From Coralliovum pocilloporae (GTDB lineage Bacteria; Pseudomonadota; Alphaproteobacteria; Rhizobiales; Cohaesibacteraceae), in assembly GCF_030845175.1 (NCBI RefSeq), contig NZ_CP132542.1, forward strand, positions 1,647,501 through 1,711,500: 64,000 nucleotides of DNA, written 5' to 3'. The notes under the pieces were generated by a model. It saw nothing but the letters and a program-made list of their open reading frames with translations, did no database searches and was not told the DNA's origin. A program made the position numbers and the translations under genes. Positions 44,076 to 52,954 of this stretch are shown one piece after another (position 1 is the first letter of the stretch; each line of letters starts with the position of its first letter).

Positions 44076-44720
44076 ATGCAACGCTTCGGCGATCTCGTCA
44101 CCCGGTTCGAGGAAACAGTGATTGCACTGCTTCTGGCCGGAATGACGCTTGTGACTTTCTCCCAGGTTGTCGCCCGCTACGTGTTCAACACGGGTTGGGG
44201 CGCAGCGCTGGAATTCACCACTCTGATGTTCGCCTGGATGATCCTGTTTGGCATGTCCTATGGCCTGAAGATTGGAGCACATCTGGGAGTTGATGCCTTT
44301 ATCAAGCTTTTCCCGGATCGCTTCTATCGGATTTTCACAGTGCTTGCCGCTTTGATCTGCCTGCTCTACGCGGCACTTCTGTTGAGTGCTGACTGGTTGC
44401 AGGTGCTGTTCGGTCAGGACATCAATGCCCGTGGTGGTGCCATTTCTTATGTGCAGAAAATGGCCAAGTTCGGCATCGGGCTTGAAGAGCTGCGCCTGCC
44501 GGAATGGGCCGTGCATGCCTTTGGGCTGGAGAGTGAGGAAATCCCTCGCTGGATTGCCTATCTGATCCTGCCGCTTGGCCTTGCATTGTTCGCTTTCCGC
44601 TGCATCCAGGCTGTCTGGCAGATCATAACCGGAGAGCGTAGCGCAATTATCGCCGGTCACGAGGCTGAAGAGCTTGTGGCAGAGAATGAAGGCGTTCTCA
44701 AAGAGAAGGATCCGGCCTGA
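44076..44720 (+). CDS. dctQ: TRAP transporter small permease subunit
   Basis: DctQ-type protein of 214 aa with four hydrophobic segments, at about 15-37, 48-66, 90-115 and 160-180. 'QVVARYVFNTGWGAALEFTT' after TM1 is typical of the family, as is 'GAHLGVDAF'. ATG 44076 has GGAGAG 5 nt upstream. The loop between TM3 and TM4 is longer than usual. The stop overlaps the dctM start (TGATG). Confidence 0.9.
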   Translation: MQRFGDLVTRFEETVIALLLAGMTLVTFSQVVARYVFNTGWGAALEFTTLMFAWMILFGMSYGLKIGAHLGVDAFIKLFPDRFYRIFTVLAALICLLYAALLLSADWLQVLFGQDINARGGAISYVQKMAKFGIGLEELRLPEWAVHAFGLESEEIPRWIAYLILPLGLALFAFRCIQAVWQIITGERSAIIAGHEAEELVAENEGVLKEKDPA

Positions 44721-46120
44721 TGGATGCAGTATATCTTTTTGCACTGGTTCTCAGCCTGCTCTTGATCGGGGTGCCGATTTCGGTCTCTCTGGGGCTGTCC
44801 AGTATCCTGTTCGTCATCTTCTTTTCAACGGATTCGATGACGTCCATTGCCCTGAAGCTGTTCGAGGCAACAGAGCATTACACGCTTCTGGCTATTCCGT
44901 TCTTCATCCTGTCATCCAGCTTCATGTCTACCGGTGGCGTGGCACGACGGATTATCCGTTTCGCGATTGCAACGGTCGGACAGTTCCGGGGCGGTCTGGC
45001 CATGGCCGGTGTCTTTGCCTGTATGCTGTTCGCCGCGCTGTCCGGCTCTTCTCCGGCAACCGTGGTGGCCATCGGAACGATTGTGATCGCCGGAATGCGG
45101 CAGGTGGGCTACAGCAAGGACTTTGCCGCTGGCGTCATCTGTAATGCAGGCACGCTTGGCATTCTTATCCCGCCATCCATCGTGATGGTGGTCTATGCAG
45201 CTGCCACTGATGTGTCGGTCGGACGAATGTTCCTTGCCGGTGTCGTTCCGGGGCTGATTGCCGGTCTGATGCTGATGATCGGCATTTACATTGCGGCCCG
45301 TTGGCAGAACCTGCCGGCTCAGGAATGGAAAGGCTTCGGCGAGTTCCGCGATGCCCTGTTTGATGCGGGTTGGGGCCTGTTCCTCATCGTGATCATTCTT
45401 GGCGGTATTTATGGTGGTATCTTCACGCCGACGGAAGCGGCGGCGGTTGCTGCGATCTACGCGTTCCTGATTGCCATTTTCATCTATCGTGACATGGGGC
45501 CTCTCAAAGGTGTGCCATGGCGGATGGAAGGAGAAAGCCTCGGCGGTGTGATCATCCGGAACACGGGAGCTATTCTGCTGAAGTCCGGACCATCACTGGT
45601 GCATCGGGATACCCAGAAAGTTCTGGTGGATTCCGCTAAGACGACCATCATGCTGATGTTCATCATTGCCAACGCCCTGCTGTTCGCTCATGTGCTGACA
45701 ACAGAGCGTATTCCGCAGGTCATCACGGACTGGATGCTGGGTGCAGGCTTCAACTGGTGGACCTTCCTTCTGGCTGTCAACATTCTGCTGCTGCTTGGTG
45801 GCCAGTTCATGGAACCGTCAGGTCTGTTGCTGATTGTTGCTCCTGTTGTGTTCCCGATCGCCGTGGAACTGGGTGTTGATCCGATCCACCTCGGCATCAT
45901 CATGGTGGTCAACATGGAAATCGGCATGATCACGCCACCTATCGGGCTCAATCTGTTCGTCACCTCGGGGATAACGGGAATGAGCCTGGTCAGGGTCGTG
46001 AAAGCAGCTCTGCCATGGGTGATGATCCTGATGCTGTTCCTCGTTCTGGTGACTTATGTGCCGTGGATTTCCACGTCGCTGCCGACTGCCCTGATGGGGC
46101 CGGAAGTCGTCATCAGATAG
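44720..46120 (+). CDS. dctM: TRAP transporter large permease subunit
   Basis: DctM-type ion-coupled permease of 466 aa with about 12-13 hydrophobic segments. 'AIPFFILSSSFMSTGGVARR', 'FAALSGSSPATVVAIGTIVI' and 'CNAGTLGILIPPSIVMVVYA' are family landmarks for sodium and substrate sites. A hydrophilic insert near 255-300 is longer than the usual ~425-aa length explains. It completes the TRAP importer with DctP and DctQ. Confidence 0.94.
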   Translation: MDAVYLFALVLSLLLIGVPISVSLGLSSILFVIFFSTDSMTSIALKLFEATEHYTLLAIPFFILSSSFMSTGGVARRIIRFAIATVGQFRGGLAMAGVFACMLFAALSGSSPATVVAIGTIVIAGMRQVGYSKDFAAGVICNAGTLGILIPPSIVMVVYAAATDVSVGRMFLAGVVPGLIAGLMLMIGIYIAARWQNLPAQEWKGFGEFRDALFDAGWGLFLIVIILGGIYGGIFTPTEAAAVAAIYAFLIAIFIYRDMGPLKGVPWRMEGESLGGVIIRNTGAILLKSGPSLVHRDTQKVLVDSAKTTIMLMFIIANALLFAHVLTTERIPQVITDWMLGAGFNWWTFLLAVNILLLLGGQFMEPSGLLLIVAPVVFPIAVELGVDPIHLGIIMVVNMEIGMITPPIGLNLFVTSGITGMSLVRVVKAALPWVMILMLFLVLVTYVPWISTSLPTALMGPEVVIR

Positions 46121-46141
46121 ATGAAAAGCCAGCACAAACAG

Positions 46142-46169
46142 AAAGCCCGGCAGTGATGCCGGGCTTTTT
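46142..46169 (+). terminator. Rho-independent terminator of the TRAP operon
   Basis: AAAGCCCGGCA (46142-46152), loop GTGA, TGCCGGGCTTT (46157-46167) with T to 46169. Strong 11-bp stem 21 bp after dctM. Because the left arm begins with AAA it can also serve the convergent marR-type gene. Confidence 0.93.
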
Positions 46170-46202
46170 CTATTTGCAAAGCGAACATAAAAAAGAGGCA
46201 GG

Positions 46203-46679
46203 TCAGTCGACCGTAGCGTCCGTCTCGTCTTCTTCAGGCTCTATCTCGTTTGAAAGGGCCAGATTGCGCTCAATGCGCTTCAGCAGTTTGCGCAACCGCC
46301 TGCGGTCCTTCTCCTCAATACCGGCAAGTGCCTCGCGCTCGACCCGCTTCCAGGCCTTGTTCACATAGGCAACACGTTCGTGGCCGGATTCGGTCAGATA
46401 GACCCGGGCAGAGCGGCCGTCCTGTGCAGATGTTTCGCGGCGAACAAGGCCCTGAGCACCCAGGCGGGTTACCATTTTGGTGACAGTTGGCGGGCGAACG
46501 CCAAGCTGCCCGGCCAGGCCGCTCATGGTCTGTCCGTCCTCATCGGCGAGGGCTTTCAGAACGGCGTCCTGTCCCGGATGCAGGCCAATCAGGCTCAGCA
46601 TGGCACCAGATCGGCCCCGATAGGCCTTTGCCGCTTGTGTCAGTCGATGGGTGATTGATTTTTGATAATTAAAAGACAT
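46203..46679 (-). CDS. MarR-family transcriptional regulator
   Basis: Winged-helix regulator of 158 aa. 'TMSGLAGQLGVRPPTVTKMV' is the recognition region (about 51-70), followed by the wing 'GLVRRETSAQDGRSARVYLT', the typical D-x-R-x-x-x-V-x-L-T motif. The C-terminus is very acidic. It is divergent from the creatininase-family gene, with a 146-bp shared region whose first bases (GTTA...TAAC at about 46681-46694) could be its own operator. Confidence 0.93.
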   Translation of the reverse strand: MSFNYQKSITHRLTQAAKAYRGRSGAMLSLIGLHPGQDAVLKALADEDGQTMSGLAGQLGVRPPTVTKMVTRLGAQGLVRRETSAQDGRSARVYLTESGHERVAYVNKAWKRVEREALAGIEEKDRRRLRKLLKRIERNLALSNEIEPEEDETDATVD

Positions 46680-46825
46680 AGTTACCCGGTTAACAGACCG
46701 ACATTACAATATCATGACATGTTATCTACTAAATGTTTACGCGTCGATAATTTGTGTCAGATCACATGGTCGGCTAAGAAAATAGGCCATGCAATACGAA
46801 GCTTTACGGACAAGGAGCAGGCGGA

Positions 46826-47614
46826 ATGGGCTTGAAACCGTTCTGGCAGGACATGACGACAACGGATTTTGTCGGAATTGATTCGGACAGGTCTGTCGCT
46901 GTTCTGCCGATTGCCGCCATTGAGCAGCATGGCCCACATCTGCCTCTGTCGACCGATACCACACTCGCAGAAGGCTATATCGACCGGGTGGTTGCGCTTC
47001 TGCCCAATGAGGCGCAGGTCAGTTTCCTGCCTGTTCAGGCCGTCGGATATTCCGATGAACACCTGTCCTTTCCCGGCACCCTGACCCATTCAGCAGATCT
47101 TCTGGTCCGGATCTGGACTGATCTGGCGCGTGCCGTGTCGCGCGCAGGCGTTCGCAAGCTGATCCTTGTGAGCTCTCATGGTGGCAATACCCCGCCAGCC
47201 GATATTGTTGCTCGAACCATGCGTGCCGAGATTGGCATGTGTGTTGTGACCACTTCCTGGCTGCGTTTCGGTATGCCGGACGGTCTGATCTCTGAAGATG
47301 AACGCGCCTATGGCATCCACGGTGGAGATATCGAGACATCCATGATGCTGCATCTGCGTCCTGATCTGGTTCGGATGGATGAGGCCAGGGATTTCTCGAA
47401 CCGTCAGAAAACCCATGAAGAGCAGTTCAAATGGTTGCGGGCATACGGGCGGATGCAGTTTGGCTGGATGAGCGAAGATCTGAATGCGAACGGGGTTGTC
47501 GGCAATGCTTCACTGGCCAGCGCCGAGAAGGGCAGAGCGATCATTGATCACATTGCCCGTGGCTTTGTTGAGCTCATCGATGATGTTCAACGCTTTGATA
47601 TGACGCAGTTTTGA
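46826..47614 (+). CDS. Creatininase-family amidohydrolase
   Basis: Metal-dependent amidohydrolase of 262 aa. Conserved motifs are 'AAIEQHGPHLPLSTDTTLAE' (metal Glu, His and Asp), 'SSHGGNTPPADIVAR' and 'YGIHGGDIETSMMLHL' (further His/Glu ligands). Known members hydrolyse creatinine, formamidopyrimidines (ArfB-like) or mycofactocin-precursor peptides. No creatinase or riboflavin genes are adjacent, so the substrate stays open. Possibly controlled by the divergent MarR-type regulator. Confidence 0.9.
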   Translation: MGLKPFWQDMTTTDFVGIDSDRSVAVLPIAAIEQHGPHLPLSTDTTLAEGYIDRVVALLPNEAQVSFLPVQAVGYSDEHLSFPGTLTHSADLLVRIWTDLARAVSRAGVRKLILVSSHGGNTPPADIVARTMRAEIGMCVVTTSWLRFGMPDGLISEDERAYGIHGGDIETSMMLHLRPDLVRMDEARDFSNRQKTHEEQFKWLRAYGRMQFGWMSEDLNANGVVGNASLASAEKGRAIIDHIARGFVELIDDVQRFDMTQF

Positions 47615-47696
47615 CAATCCGTGGTCGGAACGCCTTTTGACTGTCAGAATCCCGATGCTAGAGTTGGGACCGGAGTAACTGGCAGAAGAGACGGGC

Positions 47697-49415
47697 GTGA
47701 AGCAGCTTCCTGAACGGTCTAAGGCATTTCTACAGCCGCAGCGCATTCGCATCGCGACGGGGCTTGTTCTATTTGCATTCGCCTTTACTCATCTTCTGAA
47801 CCACGCGCTGGGTATCGTCTCCATCGAGTGGATGGACACGATGCAGGCTTGGCGGATTGCCATCTGGGCCACTCTTCCAGGGCAGATCCTGCTTTACGGG
47901 TCCTTTGTGCTGCATATTGTCTTCGGTCTTGCAAAGCTGGTCAGGCGCAGGACCTGGCGTATGCCCAAGATGGAAGCTCTGCAGCTGATTATGGCTCTTG
48001 CCATCCCCTATTATCTCGTCGGGCATATCATTGCGACCCGTGGTGCCATTCAGATGTTTGGAACGCGCGTCGACTATGTGCATGAGCTTTCGGTCCTCTG
48101 GCCCGGAGCGGCTGTTGCACAAACCCTGATGCTGATCTTTGTCTGGGTGCATTCGGTTCTGGGGCTGCATTACTGGCTGCGTCACAGGCGCTGGTACCAG
48201 CGCTGGTATGGCGTCTGGCTCGGTTTTGCTGCGGCCTTCCCGGTTCTTGCAACATGGGGTTGGGTTGATGCCGCCCGGCGTCTTGAACTGACCGAACTGC
48301 AGTCCATCGATTTCACCGAAGACCAGTTCATAACCATTCTGGATCTGATTGGAGCATCCTATAACTGGGTCCTGATTGTGCTGGGCGTCGGTGCTCTGGT
48401 GGTGGCTGTCATAAACCTCTCGGACCGCCTTAAACACCGGGTGACACTCGATTATCCGGGTGGCAACAAGATTAAGACACCGGTTGGCCCGACGCTGCTT
48501 GAAATCAGCCGATCCCGCGGTATCCCGCATGCATCGGTCTGTGGTGGTCGTGCCCGCTGTTCCACATGCCGGACGCTGATCATTGAAGGCGAAGATACCC
48601 TTGAGGATCCGGATCCGGCAGAACGCTCCGTCCTCGCGCGTATCGGATCGCCTGATCATGTGCGTCTGGCTTGCCAGATCCGCCCGAAAGCCGACCTCAC
48701 AGTTCAGCCTCTGGTTCCGGTTCGTGCCGGTCAGGCAACGGGTGCTGCAGGCCGGGATGCCTATCACTGGGGTGTCGAGCAGCGGGTTGCCATCATGTTT
48801 GTGGATCTCAGGAATTTCACCGGTCTGTCCGAGAAACGCCTGTCCTTTGATGTGGTGTTTCTGCTCAGCCGTTATCTCGGTGATATGGCGCGGGAAATCG
48901 AAGCGGCTGGTGGATATGTGGACAAGTTTATCGGCGATGGCATCATGGCTATCTTCGGTATTGATACTGACCCGAGAACGGCCTGCAAGCAGGCGCTTGA
49001 TGCATCCGCACGGATGGGGCGGGCGCTTGATGAGATCAATGAGGATCTCAAGTCTCAGGTCGGGACAGATCTCCGCATTGGCGTTGGCATTCATGCGGGT
49101 CTGGCCATTCTAGGTCGTATCGGAAAGCCGCAGGATGATGGAACGCAGGCCGGTATTACGGCCCTCGGCGATACGGTCAATACAGCCAGCCGCCTGGAAA
49201 CCATGACCAAGGAACACGGCGCTGTGGTTATGGCGTCAGAGCGGGTCTGCCGTCTGGCTGATGTGCCGACAGACCGGTTTGCCCACGCCAATGTTTCCAT
49301 TCGTGGACGGGAGCGTCCGCTTACAACTGTTGTGATTTCAGATTTCGAATCTCTGGAAATGGCTTTGAAGGGTGAAGAGAAAACACCTGTTGAGCCACAG
49401 CTGGCGCCTGTCTGA
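47697..49415 (+). CDS. Adenylate cyclase with His-rich membrane anchor and [2Fe-2S] ferredoxin domain
   Basis: Protein of 572 aa in three parts. Residues about 15-245 form six hydrophobic segments with many histidines in or near helices (HLLNH about 33-37, 'FVLHIVFG', 'VGHIIATRG', 'WVHSVLGLHYWLRH'), recalling cytochrome b/SdhC-type heme anchors. Residues about 255-340 are a plant-type ferredoxin domain with C-x5-C-x2-C ('VCGGRARCSTCRTL') and a distal Cys ('LACQIRP'). Residues about 360-550 are a class III cyclase with metal Asp residues in 'FVDLRNFTGLSE' and 'KFIGDGIMAIFG' and 'LGDTVNTASRLE'. The start is GTG 47697. It probably couples the redox or quinone state to cAMP synthesis; I recall related rhizobial cyclases with heme-b anchors. 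The cyclase residues look intact. Confidence 0.9.
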   Translation: MKQLPERSKAFLQPQRIRIATGLVLFAFAFTHLLNHALGIVSIEWMDTMQAWRIAIWATLPGQILLYGSFVLHIVFGLAKLVRRRTWRMPKMEALQLIMALAIPYYLVGHIIATRGAIQMFGTRVDYVHELSVLWPGAAVAQTLMLIFVWVHSVLGLHYWLRHRRWYQRWYGVWLGFAAAFPVLATWGWVDAARRLELTELQSIDFTEDQFITILDLIGASYNWVLIVLGVGALVVAVINLSDRLKHRVTLDYPGGNKIKTPVGPTLLEISRSRGIPHASVCGGRARCSTCRTLIIEGEDTLEDPDPAERSVLARIGSPDHVRLACQIRPKADLTVQPLVPVRAGQATGAAGRDAYHWGVEQRVAIMFVDLRNFTGLSEKRLSFDVVFLLSRYLGDMAREIEAAGGYVDKFIGDGIMAIFGIDTDPRTACKQALDASARMGRALDEINEDLKSQVGTDLRIGVGIHAGLAILGRIGKPQDDGTQAGITALGDTVNTASRLETMTKEHGAVVMASERVCRLADVPTDRFAHANVSIRGRERPLTTVVISDFESLEMALKGEEKTPVEPQLAPV

Positions 49416-49475
49416 TAACAAACTAGGGTCAGGACCCCAGACCGTGTGCGAAATGCCGCAGGGCAGTCTTCGGCC

Positions 49476-49506
49476 TTGACCTTCCAGTAGCTGGAAGGCC
49501 TATCTG
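49476..49506 (+). promoter_or_regulatory. CueR-type (MerR-family) copper-responsive promoter/operator of copA
   Basis: -35 TTGACC (49476-49481) and -10 TATCTG (49501-49506) are separated by 19 bp, the over-long spacer used by MerR-family activators. The spacer is filled by a perfect dyad, CCTTCCAG (49480-49487), TAG, CTGGAAGG (49491-49498), similar to known CueR/HmrR sites. It lies 53 bp before the copper ATPase start. No cueR gene is next to it, so the regulator must be encoded elsewhere. Confidence 0.85.
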
Positions 49507-49558
49507 TTCATGGATTGATCAACGCATTTATCCGGTTCAACCCGTTTAGGCTGGTTCC

Positions 49559-51838
49559 ATGACAGATTTGGCAGATTCAATTTCAGCAGGACGTCCCGCA
49601 TCTTTTGCTTCCGAGCCTTTACACAAGGTCCTGGATATTCAGGGCATGACCTGCGCTGGATGCGCTTCCAGACTGGAGCGAGTTCTCAATGCGGATGACA
49701 CTGTTCAGGCTGCGCGCGTGAATTTCGCGCTCGAACGGGCCGATCTTGATCTGAACGGTCCGGTTGATGACGAGGCCCTGCGGGCTCTTGTGGAGCGGGC
49801 AGGCTTCAGTGCCTTGATCCGTGGTGCTGGCACCCGTGCCCGCAAGGAACAGCTCTCGCGTCTGGAAGAAGCGCGGCTGAAGGATGAGCGCCATCTGCTG
49901 ATGACCATCATCCTGTGCGCTATCCTGACCATACCCCTGGTTGGCCAGATGGTCAGGCAGATGCTGGACCTTGGCGGGCCTATCCCGGCTTCCCTGCAAT
50001 TCTGGCTGGCTCTGCCGGTGCAGGTTCTGGCCGGAGGCCGCTTCTATAAAGGCGCATACAAGGCCGTTCGGTCAGGTGGTGCCAATATGGATGTTCTGGT
50101 GACCCTGGGAACCAGTGTTGCCTTTGTCTATTCCGCCTGGGTCTGGCTGTCGGGTGATGTGACCGGGCATCTCTATTTCGAGGCGGCAGCTGTTATTCTG
50201 ACACTGGTTCTGCTCGGTAAATGGCTTGAGGCAAAGACCCGGCGCGGCACGGCTACAGCGCTTCGGGCCCTGATGGATCTGAGCCCGGAAACAGCGCGGC
50301 TGGTGACTGAAAACGGTCCTCAGGAGGTGTCTGTAGACACTATCCAGCCAGACCAGAAGGTTCTGGTTCGCCCTGGTGAACGCATTCCGGTGGATGGAAC
50401 GGTTGAGGATGGTGCCAGTGAGGTGGATGAGTCTCTGGTGACCGGCGAGAGCCTTCCGGTTCTAAAGAATGTGGAGAGCCGCGTGTCCGCGGGGACCATG
50501 AATGGCAATGGTGCATTGACCATCCGGGTGTCTGCCGTGGGGGATGATACGGTTCTGGCCCGCATTACCCGGCTGGTTGAAAGCGCTCAAGGGGCCAAGG
50601 CCTCCGTACAGCGGTTCGTGGATCGGGTCAGCAATGTGTTTGTCCCTGTTATTCTTGGTATTGCGCTGTTGACCTTTGTCAGTTGGCTTCTGGCAGGGTA
50701 TTCCGCCGAAGCTGCCATGGTCAGTGCGGTGGCTGTTCTGGTGATTGCCTGCCCGTGCGCGCTGGGACTGGCGACGCCCACTGCGCTTACCGCCGGGATG
50801 GGTGCTGCGGCACGGTCTGGCATTCTGATCCGGGATATTGCGGTTCTGGAAAAGGTTCAGCCGGTCGATATGGTGTTTTTCGACAAGACCGGAACCTTGA
50901 CCGAGGGACACCCTGCCATTGTCAGCCTGATGAGCGAGGACATAGCAGACGACGACCTGCTTCGTCTGGCTGCATCGGTTCAGCAATCCAGCGAGCATCC
51001 GCTGGCAAAGGCTGTCCTTGATCTGGCGGACGAAAGAGAGATCAGGCCCGTCAGGGCAGAAGGGTTCGAGGCCGATGCGGGGCGGGGCGTTGCCGCGCAT
51101 GTTGAAGGGCACAGGATTGCCATCGGCAACAGATCCATGATGACCCGCTCCGGTGTGTCCGGCGATCTGTGTGATGCCATGATGGCGAAGGTGCTGGATG
51201 GGAAGGCAAGTGAGCCGGTTACCCTGTCTTTCGTTGCCAGAGACGATCAGCTTCTTGGCTGCTTCGGGTTTTCTGACGGCATTCGACAGACATCTGAGGA
51301 AGCCATCGCAACGCTCAAGGCGCAGGGGATTGAGACAGGCCTCCTGTCCGGAGACGCCCGACCTATCGCGGATCATGTGGCCGGAATGCTTGGGCTTGAT
51401 GAGGTTGAGGCCCCGGTACGACCTGATCAGAAAAGCCTCGCTGTGCTGAAGCGGCAGAAAGCGGGCCATGTTGTGGCGATGGTTGGTGACGGCATCAATG
51501 ACGCACCGGCGCTTGCAGCTGCAGACATCGGCATTGCAATGGGCTCGGGAACGGATGTGGCCATGGAAACCGCAGGCATTACCCTGATGCGGTCTGATCC
51601 GCGTCTGGTGGCGGCGTCCTTCCGAATTGCCAAAGCCACATGGTGGAAGATCAGGCAGAATCTGTTCTGGGCCTTTATCTACAATATTGTCGGTATTCCG
51701 CTGGCCGCCTTTGGTGTTCTGACACCGGGCTTTGCCGGTGCTGCCATGGCCCTGTCGTCAGTCTCGGTCGTATCCAATGCGCTTTTGCTCAGAGGATGGA
51801 AACCGGCATTCGATACGGGTGGAACCACAAAAGAATAG
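49559..51838 (+). CDS. copA: Copper-translocating P1B-type ATPase
   Basis: Copper-exporting ATPase of 759 aa. One N-terminal heavy-metal-associated domain carries '[15 protein letters not shown]' (about 30-44). Eight membrane segments are expected; the metal-selective CPC motif is in '[18 protein letters not shown]', the phosphorylation site is DKTGTLT, and '[20 protein letters not shown]' is the hinge. Cu(I) selectivity fits CPC and the HMA domain. A CueR-type promoter precedes it. The GTPase gene follows after 75 bp and may be co-transcribed. Confidence 0.96.
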   Translation: MTDLADSISAGRPASFASEPLHKVLDIQGMTCAGCASRLERVLNADDTVQAARVNFALERADLDLNGPVDDEALRALVERAGFSALIRGAGTRARKEQLSRLEEARLKDERHLLMTIILCAILTIPLVGQMVRQMLDLGGPIPASLQFWLALPVQVLAGGRFYKGAYKAVRSGGANMDVLVTLGTSVAFVYSAWVWLSGDVTGHLYFEAAAVILTLVLLGKWLEAKTRRGTATALRALMDLSPETARLVTENGPQEVSVDTIQPDQKVLVRPGERIPVDGTVEDGASEVDESLVTGESLPVLKNVESRVSAGTMNGNGALTIRVSAVGDDTVLARITRLVESAQGAKASVQRFVDRVSNVFVPVILGIALLTFVSWLLAGYSAEAAMVSAVAVLVIACPCALGLATPTALTAGMGAAARSGILIRDIAVLEKVQPVDMVFFDKTGTLTEGHPAIVSLMSEDIADDDLLRLAASVQQSSEHPLAKAVLDLADEREIRPVRAEGFEADAGRGVAAHVEGHRIAIGNRSMMTRSGVSGDLCDAMMAKVLDGKASEPVTLSFVARDDQLLGCFGFSDGIRQTSEEAIATLKAQGIETGLLSGDARPIADHVAGMLGLDEVEAPVRPDQKSLAVLKRQKAGHVVAMVGDGINDAPALAAADIGIAMGSGTDVAMETAGITLMRSDPRLVAASFRIAKATWWKIRQNLFWAFIYNIVGIPLAAFGVLTPGFAGAAMALSSVSVVSNALLLRGWKPAFDTGGTTKE

Positions 51839-51913
51839 GGGTGAAACCGGCGCTGATCTGGCCTATATGGGGAACACAAAGAGCCACAAGCCACGCGCGC
51901 GCAGGAAAGTTTC

Positions 51914-52954
51914 ATGTCCGAGGTCAATCAGATCCCCGTTACCGTTCTCACCGGATATCTTGGCTCCGGCAAGACCACTCTTCTGAACCGGATTCTGTCT
52001 GATGATCATGGCAAGCGCTACGCGGTCATCGTCAATGAATTCGGCGAAATCGGGATCGATAATGATCTGATCGTGGAATCGGATGAAGAAATCTACGAAA
52101 TGAACAATGGCTGTGTCTGCTGCACGGTTCGTGGGGATTTGATCCGGGTGGTTGAAGGGCTGATGAAGCGCAAGGGCCGCTTTGATGCCATTCTTGTGGA
52201 AACGACCGGCCTTGCAGACCCTGCTCCCGTAGCACAGACCTTCTTCATGGATGAGGATGTTCGCCGCAAGGCCCGGCTTGATGCCGTGGTCACCGTTGCC
52301 GATGCGCTCAATCTGGAAAAACGCTTGTCAGACAGCCCGGAAGCGGAAGATCAGATTGCCTTTGCTGATGTTATCCTGCTGAACAAGACCGATCTGGTTT
52401 CACCGGAAGAAAAGAGTGCTGTCCTGGGTCGCATCCGCTCCATCAATGCCCAGGCAACCATTCATGAGACCGAGCGCTGTGCCATTGAGCTCGACAGAAT
52501 TCTGGATCGTGGCGCCTTTGATCTTGATCGCATCCTGACGCTGGACCCGCATTTCCTTGATGAGGAGGATCATCACCATCACGACCATGAATGCGGTCCG
52601 GGCTGTGATCACGACCATCACCATCACGACCATGGCTCCGCACGTCATGACAATTCGGTCATGAGCGTCTCCCTTGAGGCTGGCGATCTCGATCCTCAGA
52701 GCTTTTTTGCCTGGATCTCGGAGGTAACCCAGACGGACGGGCCGGATATTCTGCGTCTGAAGGGTATCCTCTCGTTCAAGGATGACCCGGATCGCTATGT
52801 GGTTCAGGGCGTGCACATGATTGTTGAGGGTGACCACCAGCGGGCCTGGCAGGATGGCGAAGCCCGCCGGTCCCGTCTTGTCTTCATCGGTCGCAATCTC
52901 AAGGAAGATGCCCTGCGCAAGAGTTTTGACGACTGTCAGGCAGGAACCGCCTGA
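51914..52954 (+). CDS. COG0523 (CobW/ZigA-type) metal-chaperone GTPase with His-rich loop
   Basis: G3E-family GTPase of 346 aa. Walker A is 'GYLGSGKTTLLNRIL' (about 15-29), the metal-binding CxCC motif is in 'NNGCVCCTVRGDL', and GTP specificity is in 'NKTDLVS'. A loop near 215-240 is rich in His and Asp with two Cys ('HHHHDHECGPGCDHDHHHHD'). The C-terminal CobW_C domain follows. Such proteins deliver zinc or cobalt or handle metal stress. It sits between a copper ATPase gene and a WD40 gene, overlapping the latter by one base (TGATG), so the two products probably work together. Confidence 0.93.
   Translation: MSEVNQIPVTVLTGYLGSGKTTLLNRILSDDHGKRYAVIVNEFGEIGIDNDLIVESDEEIYEMNNGCVCCTVRGDLIRVVEGLMKRKGRFDAILVETTGLADPAPVAQTFFMDEDVRRKARLDAVVTVADALNLEKRLSDSPEAEDQIAFADVILLNKTDLVSPEEKSAVLGRIRSINAQATIHETERCAIELDRILDRGAFDLDRILTLDPHFLDEEDHHHHDHECGPGCDHDHHHHDHGSARHDNSVMSVSLEAGDLDPQSFFAWISEVTQTDGPDILRLKGILSFKDDPDRYVVQGVHMIVEGDHQRAWQDGEARRSRLVFIGRNLKEDALRKSFDDCQAGTA

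Noticed and set aside
52565-52640. CAC/CAT-rich stretch as a repeat array
   Set aside because: It encodes the His/Asp-rich metal loop of the COG0523 GTPase.
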